Below, in pieces: positions 41,701 through 54,560 of a stretch of DNA of 57,861 nt (position 1 is the stretch's first letter; every line of letters starts with the position of its first letter). Both the position numbers and the translations under genes were made by a program. The stretch covers positions 1-57,861 of the forward strand of contig JADNRX010000342.1 of the NCBI GenBank assembly GCA_015501595.1, in the 5' to 3' direction. This DNA comes from Hymenopellis radicata. Taxonomy: Eukaryota > Basidiomycota > Agaricomycetes > Agaricales > Physalacriaceae. A model generated the notes under the pieces. It did not search any database and had not been told where the DNA came from. It saw only the letters and a list, made by a program, of their open reading frames with translations.

Positions 41701-44473
41701 CTAGAGTCGACTTTCAGCAGAGAGCTTTGAGCGTTGCAGCCATTCACTGCGTGCCATATGACGTAGATCCGCTTTGATAATCTTTCCGGACGGTGTCAAC
41801 TCTACAGGAAATATCAATGGGGATACATTTATTGGACACTAGAATGCGTACCAAACGGTCGATTAAGAACGATAACCATGACGGGAACAGCAAATCGAGG
41901 TAGGCTGTGAAAGGTGTGAGGTCAACGTTTGCGCAGGGAGAGGACTGGTGTAGCAATTACTTCTTGCGTGTGAGCCGGAGCAATGACTCTTCGGTTACTT
42001 GTCCACGGAAGGCAGGCTTGACGGATACGACCGCTGCGACTAATTCGCCAAGCCTTTGATCCGGGACACCAACAGCTGCTGCTTGGAACACACGCGGATC
42101 GGCGTACAGTGCGTTCTCCACAGCCACGGAAGCCTTGAAGTAGTTACGAAGGTTAGGGGAGGCATCGTATCATCGCAAGACCACATACGACGTTCTCGCC
42201 ACCGCGGATGATGATGTCTTTGACTGCAGGTTTCACGGTCAGAGATAATCAGCTAACGGGAAGAAGAACTTGCTTCTGTCTGTTAGATGGAGGAATCCTT
42301 CCTCGTCCTGATACCCCATGTCTCCGGACCTGAGCCACCCATCGAGGGTTATAATCTTGCTCGTCGCCTCTGTAGGTAGAAGGACATGTTGAGTGACGCC
42401 CAACCTTGAAGTTATGTCGCCGCCGTACCAGGGTCTCGCCAATAACATTTCATAACATTTGGACCGCGACTACAGCAGGAAGCGCGGTCAGCCTCAAAGA
42501 GAACACGAGCCGGATACGGACTTACATCCAGATTTCTCCAACACCGCCGGGTGGTAGTTGTTTCCCTGTATCAACATCGACGACTACAACGTCATTGACA
42601 GGCGACGGAAGCCCTCTTCGCAATCGTCAGCGTGATAACCTGGAGAACGGAAGAATAGGTCTTACACCCGTGTTGTCTGCGTGACATAATCATCGCCTGC
42701 GATCTAGAACTCTCAGGTTGAGCTTTGCAGGCAAGCGAGGACATTCTACTCACCGCTACGGAGATACTATTAGTTTCGGTCAGCCCGTAGCCTTGGCTTC
42801 TATGATACAATGAGCATCCCGTTAGGCAAGAACGTACTGACAACATACAGTTGTGCGCCGGGGAATACAGAGCGTGCGCGCTCGATCAAAGCTTGGGGGG
42901 CAGGAGCGCCTCCAAAGAAGAGTGTTTCGAGAGGATAGCCAGCCAAGGAGCTGTCCATCAAGTCCGTAACCATTGCTGGCACGCTAATTCAAAGGAATCA
43001 GATACGTGTATTGGTGCAAGGGTACACATACCCTCCGGCTACAGCGATGTTTTCGGCTTTGATTAACCTAATGCAAGACTAACGTTAAGTTGAGGATCTT
43101 GACGAGAGCCTGGGCGACTCACTTGGCACCTAAAGTAGATGACGCCCAACGTTAACGAAGGTTGAGGGTAAAACGAGAAACGATATGCTAACCTTCTTCG
43201 GGAACCCATTTCGTCATGAGTATAATCTTCATCCCAAACATAGTAGCCATCATCTGCCACGTCTTAGGATTAATGAACGGAGTTGATAGGCAGGCGTACC
43301 GAATAGCTCGTAGTTCCTGTTACATGAAACAGAGGAACCGCGACTAACGCGCCCTTCTGGGGCCCGGCGGCGCAGATTGAGGTAGAGTTTCACCTCGCCG
43401 TAAAGCAGCTCGACGTCCTCCAACGATGGTCTACGTGGCGCAATTAAAGGGCAACTTCACAAAGTTGCGCTAGACACCGCTTACGTTTAGAACATTGGTC
43501 AGAAACTGTCGCTGCGTACTCAGAACACCCTTGGGTAAGCCAGTGGTACCTACGGATACTGTCAACAATAAACAAGGCAAGCATCCACGAAACGACAAAC
43601 CGGAAGTAAACATAATAGCGCAGTTGTCCTCCGGCGCGATAGTCGGGTATCCATTGAGCACATCGTGCGACGCCGTATGCTTTTCCACCGCGTCATGGTA
43701 GGATTCCATCCCAGCGGGGATAGACGTAGGTCTTAATATTAGAACTCCGGTGGCACTAGCTTCGGTCGTGATAGAATCCACGATTGGCGCTAATAGTTCT
43801 GCCCGCTCGGCATCCACAACGAGAAGCCTGCATTGGGTATGGATAACACAGAACTTCAGCGGCTCAATGGGGAGCCATCTGTCATGGGATCAGCGGGCTT
43901 GACATGTTATCAGTGATTAGAAGGACGTACGCGTTCACGAGCACAACAACCGCCCCAATCAGATCTATTGGTGGAAATCAGTGTGAGAGCGCTAGGCGAA
44001 ATGGAAGAACAGACGACACGCCAGAAAATGGTCAGGTATTCGGAACAGTTGCGCGAGACGACACTAACGCGATCCCTAGCCGGCTGGTTAGTTTCGACTG
44101 TCAGCGTGGAATAATGCGCTTACCTTTCCTCACACCATACACGGCATAAAACACGCCAGCGGCATGCAACGCTCGTTCATGCACGTCCTTATACGTCAAG
44201 CGTTCCTCCCATACACGATGTATGTCAGATCCCATACTGGTCCACGGCGCGAAGCCAAAAGTCGCGTAGGGTCGCGGGCAGATTCTTGTACACCCTTTGG
44301 AGCCTGCCGTCCACGAGACGAGTCTCCCATTCGTGAAGCTGACCAGGTGCGCAAAGTAACTCCTCGGCTGCGAGGAACAACATCAGTCGTTTAGTCCAGG
44401 GTAGGGTGATGGGCCACTCACTCTCTTGTAGGCTGCGCTTCGGACTCCAGGAAGCTGGGTTGGCCACTGTCAT
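41701..44473 (-). pseudogene. Acyl-CoA ligase (ANL superfamily), frameshifted
   Basis: Starts at 44473 (MTVANPASWSPKRSLQE) and stops at 41703. About fifteen exons can be followed: QRVYKNLPATLRDFW, LLVVDAERAELLAP, the AMP-binding loop FTSG/GTTGLPKGVLS (split by an intron), [57 protein letters not shown] and the C-terminal ELTPSGKIIKADLR with the catalytic Lys. These are the motifs of enzymes that adenylate acids and load CoA. Four places lose exactly one base against the continuing frame: near 44231, 44208, the donor at 44123-44124, and 43359-43362, all at G/C runs. The last intron but two (42224-42273) has a GC donor (a|gcaagt). Either a recent pseudogene or undercalled homopolymers. Confidence 0.8.
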
Positions 44474-45721
44474 CGTCGTGGTAGAAAGATGTCGTCGCAG
44501 CTTGCGTATGAGGGGGGTTATAAGAACACAATGCTGAGAAATGCTGCAGGTCACTTTCGCAGGGAGGACCCTCAACTCCGAGGTGACGAGTAAGTTTCCG
44601 CGGAACTTGAATGCGTTCCGGTTTTGACATAGGGACGCTCGAGACCGTTGCAGGCCTGAAAGGCCAGAGGCACATAAGTGATCCGAACGAGACGTACTTA
44701 GTGATTCCGCGAATGCTTTGGCATCATAGGTTGAGGATAAATCTGCCTTCCTGACTTTCTTGTAGGCATCCCGGCAGGTTGTTTAGTGGAGGGAAGCCGC
44801 CTAATATGGGAAAGAAAGGCCCTTTCGGCGTTCGCAGAGAGGCCCCATCAGAACATAAGGTTATCCGAATCGGAAAGTAAGGGCTCCTGCACAAGAGGCG
44901 ACCGCGCTGGTGTAATACCCATGATCTAATCCACCTCTTGAGTTACTTGGGCGTTGCGGCCAAACGATGGCAGAAGCATATGCGATGAAACTATCATTGT
45001 CTCTTGAGCGCTTAGCCCGGCTGGAAAGCAAGATGTTTTATGATAGTCGATATGGTGGCCGTAAGACCGATTAGCCCGAAGCTCCGGTCCAAATCTATCG
45101 CCATCGTATTAGCTCTAATTCTAGCGGAGTTGAAAGCATCATACCTGTATGCCTAACGCCCACGCCACTTTTCTACGCCCATTCACGTCAATGAGCGTTT
45201 CATGTACATGGCGGTGAAGGGGTTTACCTTTCGCCATCCACTGCCAGTCAGAGATTGTAATACCTGGACCAATGATGACGTTGAGGGAGACGATGATTTG
45301 GGTGAGCGCTAGACCGGTCTGTGAACTAACACAATCATATCGCACTTTGACCACGAGGTCCCAGCCGGAGAACGCGTATCGTTGCTTGCTCGCGAGACAC
45401 CGGTGACTGTGGGAGCCATTGAGGAAAATCTAGATACAGAGCATTGAGGTTTCTCGAATGTCAAGGATCATTCGACCTCACCTTATCAAAAGCCTCTCCA
45501 AGGCGCTGCCATTATCAACCAAATAAGAAAGCACCTACGGGAACACCGTGTCGTAGCAAGCGCATCCGCTGCCTCACTTACTTTGGTTAACCAAACCATC
45601 GTGACGGCTTCAAGATCATTTATATTGTAGTCAACATTGCACACCCAAACTAATCGTCTTCGTAAGACTGGTATCCATAAAACCGTTGTCCTCGTCGAGG
45701 ACCCATATAATCTGAAGATGA
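44474..45721. other. 1.2 kb without a supported gene
   Basis: Minus frames at 45139-45354 and 45486-45728 have hydrophobic patches but no splice path or family motif. Possibly decayed gene pieces. Confidence 0.3.
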
Positions 45722-47294
45722 TTAGCACGAAGACCTTTGAAAAGTAGAGGTAAGATTACAGCTCGACGTGTCCCTCTGCGGACTAAGCCCCGCCGCTTGC
45801 GATAGATTTAGATACCCTCCGGCTCCGACTCGTGCCTCAGCACCGGCCCCGGCAGCTCCACCGACGCTGACCCAATCCGCGCGACACCATACACATGTCA
45901 GCTTCTTGCCAGCATTTCGTTGCGTCGTTCGCCCTAGGAAATGGCACATCAGTGTACGCTTTAAAAAAACAGAAGAAACGTACATTGTCCGAAACACTCT
46001 TTGTGCAGCGCATTACCACATTCCTCGCACCACTCTAGCTTCGCCTCTGGCTGCTTATGCATGGACTCATAACAAATCGGGCAGTCGTCGTCTTCGCCCG
46101 GCACTTTTCGAGTTTTCTGGGACTGCGAGGTGGAAGCAGCCTTGGGAGTTTTGCCAGTCGCACGAGCATATGCCTCCCGGACGCGCTCATTCGCTAGCGC
46201 GTTCGGGGCGAGAGGAGCATTGTTGAAGACTTCCTCGAGCTCTTCGGTCAGTAGAGCCCTGGTAAACGCTTAGCATAACGCGTAGTTTGGTCACAGCATC
46301 ACCCACTTTTGATACCAATGTGTCGAGTGGCTAGGGACTTGCAGGACTAGAAACGAATGATAATAATTATGAGGTGAGACGCACGGGGGGCTAAAATACC
46401 GCACCTTTGGTAAAAATGAATATCTGATAGTAGAACGTCATTCAATGGTGAAGCAGGATAACGGCAACGCGTACTATATGCTTGCAATGATTTCCTTTCT
46501 GAAAATCTGGACCTATAGACGGGCTTGTACCGGACAGCTTTGAGAAGTATTGGAGACGTACAATCGCATCGGGGCAGATGATCAATTGTTACTTTGTAAA
46601 TCTAGCAAGGGCGATGAGTATGAGCAGAAATAAACGACAGAAACGCACATTTCCTGTAGATCCAAGTACCGAAAAAACCTCTTTCAGCTCATCGCCTTCA
46701 CGCTCCCGGTCGACCATGAAAAATCTACATGACGCGTAAGTATTGGAGAGAAGGAAAGATCATAACAGACCTCTGGGATGCAACTCTGTCGAGTCGCTGC
46801 AGAATAGCCTGCGGAGCTGCGCTCTTGAACCGCGCTTGACGCTTTTCCTTCGACTTTGCAGGTGTCTTCGGTTTCGGTGTCTTTGCCGATTTGGAGGGAG
46901 ATGGCTGCGGCGGAGGTGGAGGCTTATATGCGGGCATATGTATCGCAGGCGGGTGCTGGTGGTTTATACATCGGCGGGGCCTGTGATGGTCTTTGCGACG
47001 ATGATGCTGCAGGCTGGGACGAATAGCCGTTGTCTTGTCGTTAAACCAGTCATCCTGGCCGCGCACAGGCGTCGGACTGCTGCGTGGCGCGTTCGCAGTC
47101 GCCTTCGTCGCCTTTCTGGGCGAGGGTCGCGTGCGCGTTGGATGCTCTGCAGATAGTTTGGGTCGTTTGGCGGAGGGTGCACCCGTCGATGTATAGGCCG
47201 GACTAGATGTTGGCTGCAGCGGGCTCGACGCTGCCGCTGAGGGCGCGCGCCAGTCCTCAAACTGGCCGTCCGCTTTGCGTTTGAGGAGTGGCAT
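45722..47294 (-). CDS. SWIM zinc finger plus RING finger protein
   Basis: Eight exons (minus): 46771-47294, 46649-46724, 46562-46601, 46475-46512, 46405-46423, 46307-46346, 45984-46258, 45722-45933; 407 residues. Residues 1-~175 are disordered, Pro/Ser/Lys rich with KRPK-type nuclear signals. A SWIM finger (CxC...CxH) reads YKVTIDHLPRCDCPDFQKGNHCKHI. The C-terminal RING runs from DDCPICYESM through WCEECGNALHKECFGQW to LTCVWCRADW. This order (SWIM then RING) is found in ZSWIM2-like E3 ubiquitin ligases. Several exons of 19-40 nt split the SWIM finger. Substrates unknown; nuclear location inferred. Confidence 0.85.
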
Positions 47295-47684
47295 GAAGGG
47301 TGGTGGTAAGAAACAAAGAGTACCGGGGATATTTCTTTAATTATTTTTGGGTTATGCGGTGGTGTCACTATCACGTGGCCTTGATAACCCTCTTCCCGCC
47401 ATCGTGTGCATTTCGTCGGTTGGATTTGTCTGCGGTAAGAATATTGATTAGCAGCCTTATATCACGTCTCAATCGCTTTCAGAGCTCTTGTTATATCCAG
47501 ACTTATCTTCATACCCGCTCTAGAAGAGTTCGGATCATTCAGGAGTCGCCACAGACACAACTTCAGAATATCATTTACTCTACGCTACGAAGGCACCGTC
47601 ATTTAACCTCCTTCAATCTAGCTAATCAGTAAGTTCGTTCATACATAAATCATCCGCTAGTACTAACATTTGCATTTAACAGCA

Positions 47685-48951
47685 ATGTCCTCTCTATCAA
47701 GACACCCAGTCGAGGTGCCCCAAGATGTCATAAACGAAATCATCGATCACATTGGACGATCCAATATACGCCTATTTGTTCCCAAGCCAGACTACGCCAC
47801 ACTTCGCTCCTGTTCTCTCGTATCTCGCGCATACCGCCGCAGCACCCTGAAATACCTCTTTCACGGAATTAACCCGTCGACTAGAAATGGGCGCATCGTA
47901 ACGCCGACTGAGTGGCGCGAACTTGAGGCCATCCTCAATACATCGCCAACTATCGCGGCAAGCTATCGCGTTCTGCGTTTAACCGCACCACTGCCAAAGA
48001 CGCTTCCTCGAGTGTTTTCCAAGCTCGTTAACATCAAGCACGTTGACTGCAAAAACCTTTCTCCACACCTATTCACCGCCCGTTCTGTCTTGCAATCCAT
48101 CATGAACCCAATTTGCCTTACTCGCGCGTCGATCTCCTCTGTGAGATTCGACTACGCCTCTCAGCTCGTCGCCTTCTGCAACAACTGCCTTCCGAATGTG
48201 GAGTCTCTCAAATTCGACAGAATCATTGTCGAGACCACAGACTGAGACTCCGTTCGCCCCTTGCAGACCATGTCGCTCCGCAAGTTGTCTATCTCCCATT
48301 CGGATCTCTCCCCCTTCCTCATCAATTTCCTGGAAGCCAGCCGCGTTGGTCAAGTCCCCAGTCTCGACTCATTCGAGCTGCTATACTGCGACATGGACGA
48401 CGCGACGGTAGCAGCCTTGTTTACGAATCCGTCCATGAGGTCCCTAGGCTTAGACCTATACCAGATCAAACACGGCCACACGGAAATCGCACTAATACCA
48501 TTGCGTGTGTTCGGGGAGGCGCAATACTTTCCAGACAGTGGCTCAGCTCCAAGTACGTGTATAATCAGCCCCCACATATGCTTATTAAATTGATGCCCTA
48601 TTAGAACTCCCTCCCCAACTCTTCAGCACTTCTCTGGACACACTCTCGATTCCGTTCCCTGCGCTCAAATGGTTCCTCGAGTGCATTCCTTTACTCAGAG
48701 ATTCAAGTATGAGAACCGTGGTATGGACACATGACGGGCTGCCGGCAGAGATCGTCGCCAACATTCCACCTCTTCCGGCGGTTCTGTGGCGCGAGTTGGA
48801 CCAGCGCATCTGTGACTCCCCGAACGTGAGGGTGGCGACTGTACGGATTGACGATGATCCTTGGTCATGGGAACGGGATATCATTCAATGTTCTCCCAAT
48901 ATGATCAAACGGGGGATGCTCCAGTGGGGGAATTCGATGCTGAATCGTTGA
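47685..48951 (+). CDS. F-box / LRR-like protein, paralogue of 7954-9210
   Basis: Exons 47685-48227, 48267-48552, 48605-48951; 391 residues. A 5' UTR intron 47629-47682 with a perfect GTAAGT and a tactaac branch sequence places the start at 47685 rather than 47670. F-box-like region VEVPQDVINEIIDHI ... LRSCSLVSRAYRRSTLKYLF, then LRR-like segments. The continuous frame has a TGA at 48243-48245; it is removed by a 39-nt intron (48228-48266, gtcgag...ttgcag). Introns this short occur elsewhere in the window (49313-49351, 24595-24634), so the gene is probably intact. Confidence 0.65.
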
Positions 48952-49133
48952 ATAAATGGCAGAATTATTACGTGGTAGTGCTTTTGAAGTAACTGGCAAG
49001 AATACTAGAGTTCATCCATAAATTATGCAGTCTTTCCGTTGATGCCAAAGTCCAGAGGTGATTTCGACTCGACAAGCCGTGAGTTCCGCCTGAAAATCTC
49101 GCACAATTGAGCAGAAGTAAAGGTGTATTGTCG

Positions 49134-50351
49134 TCAAACACTGTTCACGCTTTCATACCACTGAATGACGCTACCAATAAGGAACGCCCAGCCTCCCCAG
49201 AACGTTGCCAGTGCGCTCTGATATGCCGCGCCCGAGCTAGCACTGGCCGCATACCCGAGGGCGCCACATAGCGTGAAGCCAATGCCGCCAATAAAGTTCC
49301 ACACTACAGCACCTGTCAAGAACGGCAGCGACGGAAGAACGATGCACTCACATCCGACATGCCATCCTAAAGTGGTCACGTTTGGTTTGTACCATTTCTT
49401 CTGAGTCTCCAACATCAGGATCGCACTGAGCGAGCAATCAGTTCAACCCCAAAGCAGAGGTGAATGTCACCCACGAGCTTGCAATGAAACATGACCCTCC
49501 TACGACTTGCGGCGACCAAAACACGCCGTTAAACAAGGGCGTATCATTTTCTATGGCGTTAAATATCTGAGGAATCGCGGTATACCTTCACGCGGAGAAC
49601 TGTAAGCAGTCGAAAGCTTCAAAGCACAGTCACATACATACCCGCTTATCCAAAAAATAGTAGCGCCCCAAAACTGCACAAAAGCAGCAAGAAACCCAAG
49701 CTCGCGAAAATACCGAGGGTCCAGCGAGAACCAGACCCACTTTTTCTTTGGAATGCCCTTCTCTACAAGAGCTTCCTCCTCCTTGGCATGCCCAAGCTTT
49801 TGTTCGATGACGAACCCAAAGTTCGCTACATCCCGCGATTCCAGGCTTCCAGCAGCCCCAGCACAGACCCAAATTCAAAGATCGTAGCGCCTAGCCATGC
49901 GGTCCATCCCGTAGCCGTCATGTTGGCCGACACCGAAGAGTTGCAGAAGGGCAGAAACACGAGGAAACCGTTGATGACCCAGACGATGCTTCCGTATGTG
50001 TATGCCTGACGGAAATTGAATCGAACACCAATCCACGGAGAGACTACTTGCCATCGCCACCCACCAACTAACATTCCAATACTCCAATCTGCGCATATGT
50101 CCCACTTTCTCAATAAAGCCGTCGCCTCGTCGGTCGTACTTGTCGTTGGGAGCCATAATTCTGTGTCGGTTCTTCCTATGATCTCGAGATTTCCAATGAA
50201 ACGAGGGCTTTCGAGGTTCCATTTTATTCTGTGCATCATCGTGAAGCTGAAGAACCGCATGTGTCGGGTGGAAAAAGCTAGTGCCCAAGCCGTTATGCGC
50301 TGAGAGCTTCTCGACCTTGGGGTGTAGCTCGAGGTGCCACCGACGCGACAT
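49134..50351 (-). CDS. Multi-pass integral membrane protein, one frame break
   Basis: Minus exons near 50061-50351, 49638-50005, 49475-49566, 49352-49425, 49134-49312. Starts MSRRWHLELHPKVEKLSAH. Hydrophobic segments: SIVWVINGFLVFLPF, AWLGATIFEFGSVLGLLEAW, LGFLAAFVQFWGATIFWISGY, VVWNFIGGIGFTLCGALGYAA and ATFWGGWAFLIGSVIQWYES. Unassigned fungal family. At ~49832-49834 the frame breaks between LLEAWNR and DVANFGFVIEQK; one more G in a GGG run would join them. The first intron donor (gtggcg at 50060) is weak and chosen only to keep the frame. The last intron is 39 nt. Intact gene with a sequence error, or early pseudogene. Confidence 0.55.
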
Positions 50352-52006
50352 GATGATGGTGGTGGTGGTGGTGGTTCTGTTTCAGGTTTCATGACGCGGT
50401 GATGACATTTTTGGAATGCCATCGAGGTGCTATTTAGACGCGGCGGCGTTGGTTGTGTATACAGTTGAAAGGAGGCGCGGCACTGCCACAGATGCTGATC
50501 GAGGGAATGTTTGTCTTCATCTTACCACCATGTGCATATTCGATTAGCTCTCCATTTCATTAAAACGGTAGTGGTATATCTCTTCTTGCTCGTTTGTGCT
50601 TGCTTTTGAAGTGCTCAGTTGTTACACAGCGTGGCGGATTACGCCCACTCCTGGACAGTTCTTTAGTGTGTTTTACGCGTACGATGATAGGCTGACACCA
50701 CAGAATCAGTGGAAACTTTGATTCTCGAAGCAACTGCATAAAGTATTGATGTGTATCGTCGGTTCATGACAACCAACATCGTCAAGCTGCTGTTCGCTAC
50801 TCGGCCTGGTGCGCTTTCTAAGTACTTCTTTCTGCATTTTATTCTAAACGTCGTAGAGTTATAATGCACAGGGATGCGTGACTCTTCTTGCGAGCGACAC
50901 GCGCTTCTAACTAATGTCTAAGTGTACCACACACGAAACGCCACGCAGAGCATCGCCAAGGGTGTCGTCATCAGGCTTGCCAGCCAAGTTTGCTTCTTCG
51001 CTCTAACCGCCAGGGACTCCAATCTTATCGATTTGCTTTCTCGTAGAGAAGGTAAACCGATCCACTGTGCGCGTCATACACCCTTTCCGAAATGCGCTAA
51101 ATTTGACTTGCTAGATGTTCAACGTCAAAGAGGCAAACCATAATATGCATTTCTAACGTCTTGATCATTCTAGGACCATGCAGATTGTCACTCCTGGCGT
51201 GTTCAGCTGAGGCAAGGCGGGACGGTATCACGGTGTGCTCTCTGTTGATTCTGGTATTCGCTTTTGGCTTGCGGCCACTACCATATGGTTCCCGCTTGAA
51301 GACGCGATGGAGACAATTATGGCTAATCGCCGCCGCCTAAGCGATTGCGACTGTTCCGCCCGTACTTCCTTTGAGGGATAGAAGCCAATTTCATATCACG
51401 CAAGTCGCACGGGACAGCACTCAGAAACAAACTGTTGTTCTGCGTGAGTACTGCGGTGGAGACTGCGTGGCGCGAGGCGAGCATGATATCGGTCGGGTAG
51501 GGATACCGCTTTCCGAACGGGCCGACGCTGACGACTCAATTATAGCGTTGCATCATTCATCAAATCTTGATCAAAGCATATTTTCTCCGATGATTGCCTC
51601 TATGTTTAGCGGGAGCCTGCTAGAGGACACCGTGCCGTATGCCCGTGCACGAAGAGACCAATGATGCCCGTTATGTGCTCCTTTTGCAGCCTGTCTTCTC
51701 CCTATCCGTCCTGAGGGTACGACTAGGGTTGCTCCGATTTGGCATCGCATTGCAGTGGAAAAGCGGATTCTTAGATACGCTCCATGTTGTACTGCCCTCT
51801 GCCTATTAAATAGTAAAATAAAAAGGCCCCGTTAGGAAGTCTCAGAGCATATTTTGGGCGTATTATTTACACTCGCACTGTTTACGGACACGTTCGTGAG
51901 CGCAACAAAAGGGCCGATCTGGTTTTGTGCGATCACCTCCTTTGCTCCTACCACCACCTATTACCTACTCATCGTCATCGTCGACGACTACGACGGCAAA
52001 GACAAC
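50352..52006. other. 1.65 kb without a supported gene
   Basis: Only short frames (for example 51371-51664 and 50922-51143) without motifs or splice support. Includes divergent promoters of the flanking genes. Confidence 0.35.
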
Positions 52007-53835
52007 ATGGCCCAGAAGACGAAGGATGAGCCCGTCGTCGAGCGCGCCGCTGAGCTGGACGATAGCCCACCAACACCAGCCATTTCGGTACCCGAGACTG
52101 GGGACACTGGGGAGGGCGGCAAGCTGAAGATGATTGTTTCGCTGGTCAAGAAATGCCTCGGTGTCAAGGACATCGCAACCATGTACGTCGTAGCGTCCCT
52201 CGTCGTCGACAGCATTGACAACCGTTACCTACTAGGCGACTATCATTACCGGCATCGTTGCTGGAGCCCATACCCAACCTGGAGTGGTCTCAGTACCTTG
52301 ACAGACCCGACCTTTTTGCTGCGTGAGTGTGCTATCGTTGCCGCTCGGGTTCCCAATGCTGACGTCGACCACGACGGATTTAGCGTAAATGATTCTGATG
52401 ATCCCTTTGAACGAATGCTCGCAGTGCTACGGTTTACCTTTACCAAGGACCTCAAATACGTGGTGCGTAGCGTTCATCATCGTGCTCGACGATGACGCTA
52501 ACACCGCGCAGTCTGGCAGGGTATTCAAGCCGTATAACTCGGTACTAGGAGAACATTTTCGCGCCCACTGGGACGTTGTTCCCGTCGAATACCAGAATCC
52601 TCCCATCGTCGCGTCCTCGTCCAAGAGCGTCTCCAACCTCAACGTGGACACCGCGAGCGTGAAGAGTGGCAAGAGCTCCAAGAGCGCTTTCAGCGTCATC
52701 AGCTCCCGCAAGAGCCCTTCGACAGCAGCCACCTCCCTCGGCGACGATGCTCTTAACGCGCAGATGTCCAACCTCAATCTCCAGAGCAACAAAATTCGCA
52801 TTGTCTACGTCACCGAACAGGTCTCTCACCATCCACCCGTCTCTGCATATTTCGCTACCTGCCCAGCGCGTTCCCTCGAGCTATCGGGCATTGACCAGGT
52901 CTCGGCCAAGGTCGCGGGCACGACGATTAAAGTCAGCCCGGGCGGGTACAACAAAGGTCTCTTTGTCCATATTAAGGATGGAAACGGCAAGGGCGAGAAG
53001 TACCAGGTGACACATCCTGTGGCTAGCGTCAACGGAATCCTACGGGGCAGTTTCTACATAACTGTGGGCGACACAACCATCGTTTCATGTACGGGTGGCA
53101 AGCCTGGCTCCAAATTCCGGGCAATTACCGAATACAAAGAGGAGGTACGTGTCGCTTCCGCTCTTTGTATACCTTCTGACAAGTTTCTAGTCTTGGTTAG
53201 GGAAGGCGCGTTTCCGTCTCGAGGGTATCATCCATCTTGTGCACGAAGCCGATACAGCCAAGGCTGAAGGCTGGAAATCCATCAAGGACGTGCCGCACTC
53301 TCTCGTCGTGGCCGAGTTTGATGGCTCTTGGCGAGGCGCAATCCGCTGGAGACGCGTTGGCTCAGGCTCATACATGAATACCACATCTTCATCATCATCC
53401 TCTCCTGGTCCCGTACACGAATCTCTTCCGCGTTCCAACGCTACTTCCAAGGCAGATCTGTCAATAGACAGCGAATACGAGACGCTCATAGACCTGAGTA
53501 AGCTTGAGGTGATACCGAAGCAGGTTCGTCCGTTGGCGAAGCAACTTCCGGACGAGAGCCGGAAGCTGTGGGAGACGGTGACGAACAAGATGGTGAATAA
53601 GGAGTTTGGCGACGCGACCAAGGAGAAGGTGGCGATTGAGCAGCGGCAACGGGATGCTGCTGCCGAGAGGAAGAAGACTGGGGTTGAGTTTGTGCCCCGA
53701 TACTTTGACAAGGACATTTCGAGTGGTGTGGCGATACTGACGGAGGAGGGGCGGAAGGCGGTAGAGGAGGAGCTGGCGGAGCCTCATGCCTATCATATAG
53801 TGGGCTCGGAAGGTGCGAAGCTGGGCGCGTCATAA
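52007..53835 (+). CDS. Oxysterol-binding protein (OSBP/Osh family)
   Basis: Five exons: 52007-52182, 52236-52322, 52384-52462, 52512-53144, 53191-53835; 539 residues. The ORD domain is complete: ATMRLSLPASLLEPIPNLEW near residue 58, SGRVFKPYNSVLGEHFR, the OSBP signature EQVSHHPPVSA, GGYNKGLFV, and KKTGVEFVPRYFD near the end. A Ser/Lys-rich insert (~residues 135-180) separates the first two parts, and a Ser-rich linker precedes the C-terminal helices. No PH or ankyrin domain, so it is the short Kes1/Osh4-like type. It exchanges sterol and PI4P between membranes. No FFAT motif was noticed, although a VAP gene lies at 15127-16209. Confidence 0.9.
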
Positions 53836-54560
53836 CGCGGTAGATGCTCCTTTAGATGGACTTTTTAATCCCCGGATCGCATTACATATACACTAATTTT
53901 TACTCACTAGTTGCCTCATGATTTCCACGACGACTTGTCATTATGTACGGTTTCTTTCTTCATGTTACGCGCTTTTTCGTATGGCGTTCCGCTTCAAAAC
54001 TGTTGGGCAATATGTAACATTTGCGAAGTTAGGCGAATAGGATCCGTCACGACATTCCAGTATTTGTGCCTCAGGCCAGGTACCTACATCAAGGCTTCAT
54101 AATAAAGCAACCTGGCAATATTGGGCCTGATATTATTGGCTGATGGTAGCGGTATACACACATGAATCTCGTATTCTGATTGCAAGTGTTTCGAGAGTCA
54201 AACCGCCACGTTCATTTTTTCAGCGTTGTCTTGTAACAAGTGACTTCGCTGTGAAGTCTCCGCTCTGAGTCAGGTTGGGATTGCAAATTATTATCAGCAA
54301 TCCAACCTCGTTGGTTTAAAGTTGAATCTGACTGAGAAACTTTTGAAGTCGGTCCGCGGCATCCACCCCTGCCCGCCACAGGAATTCCTATACTCGGTAT
54401 ATATTTTCCTTATCGGGATCAGCGCGAGGCACGAGGTCGCAAGGTGCACAGCATTTGGTCATGCCCTTTCCCTCCTGCCACCATCGCGCCTAGTTGTCGA
54501 AACGACGACGACGACCGTAACATTTTTACTTCACCGACGGCTCCGACAACGCACGCGACG
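53836..54560. other. Intergenic, promoter of the calcineurin A gene
   Basis: No supported gene. A ggtatatatttt element near 54397 is a plausible TATA box 160 bases before 54561. Confidence 0.4.

Noticed and set aside
45486..45728. Possible DUF6533-type membrane protein fragment
   Set aside because: One hydrophobic patch resembles the family but no second segment in frame; too weak to call.
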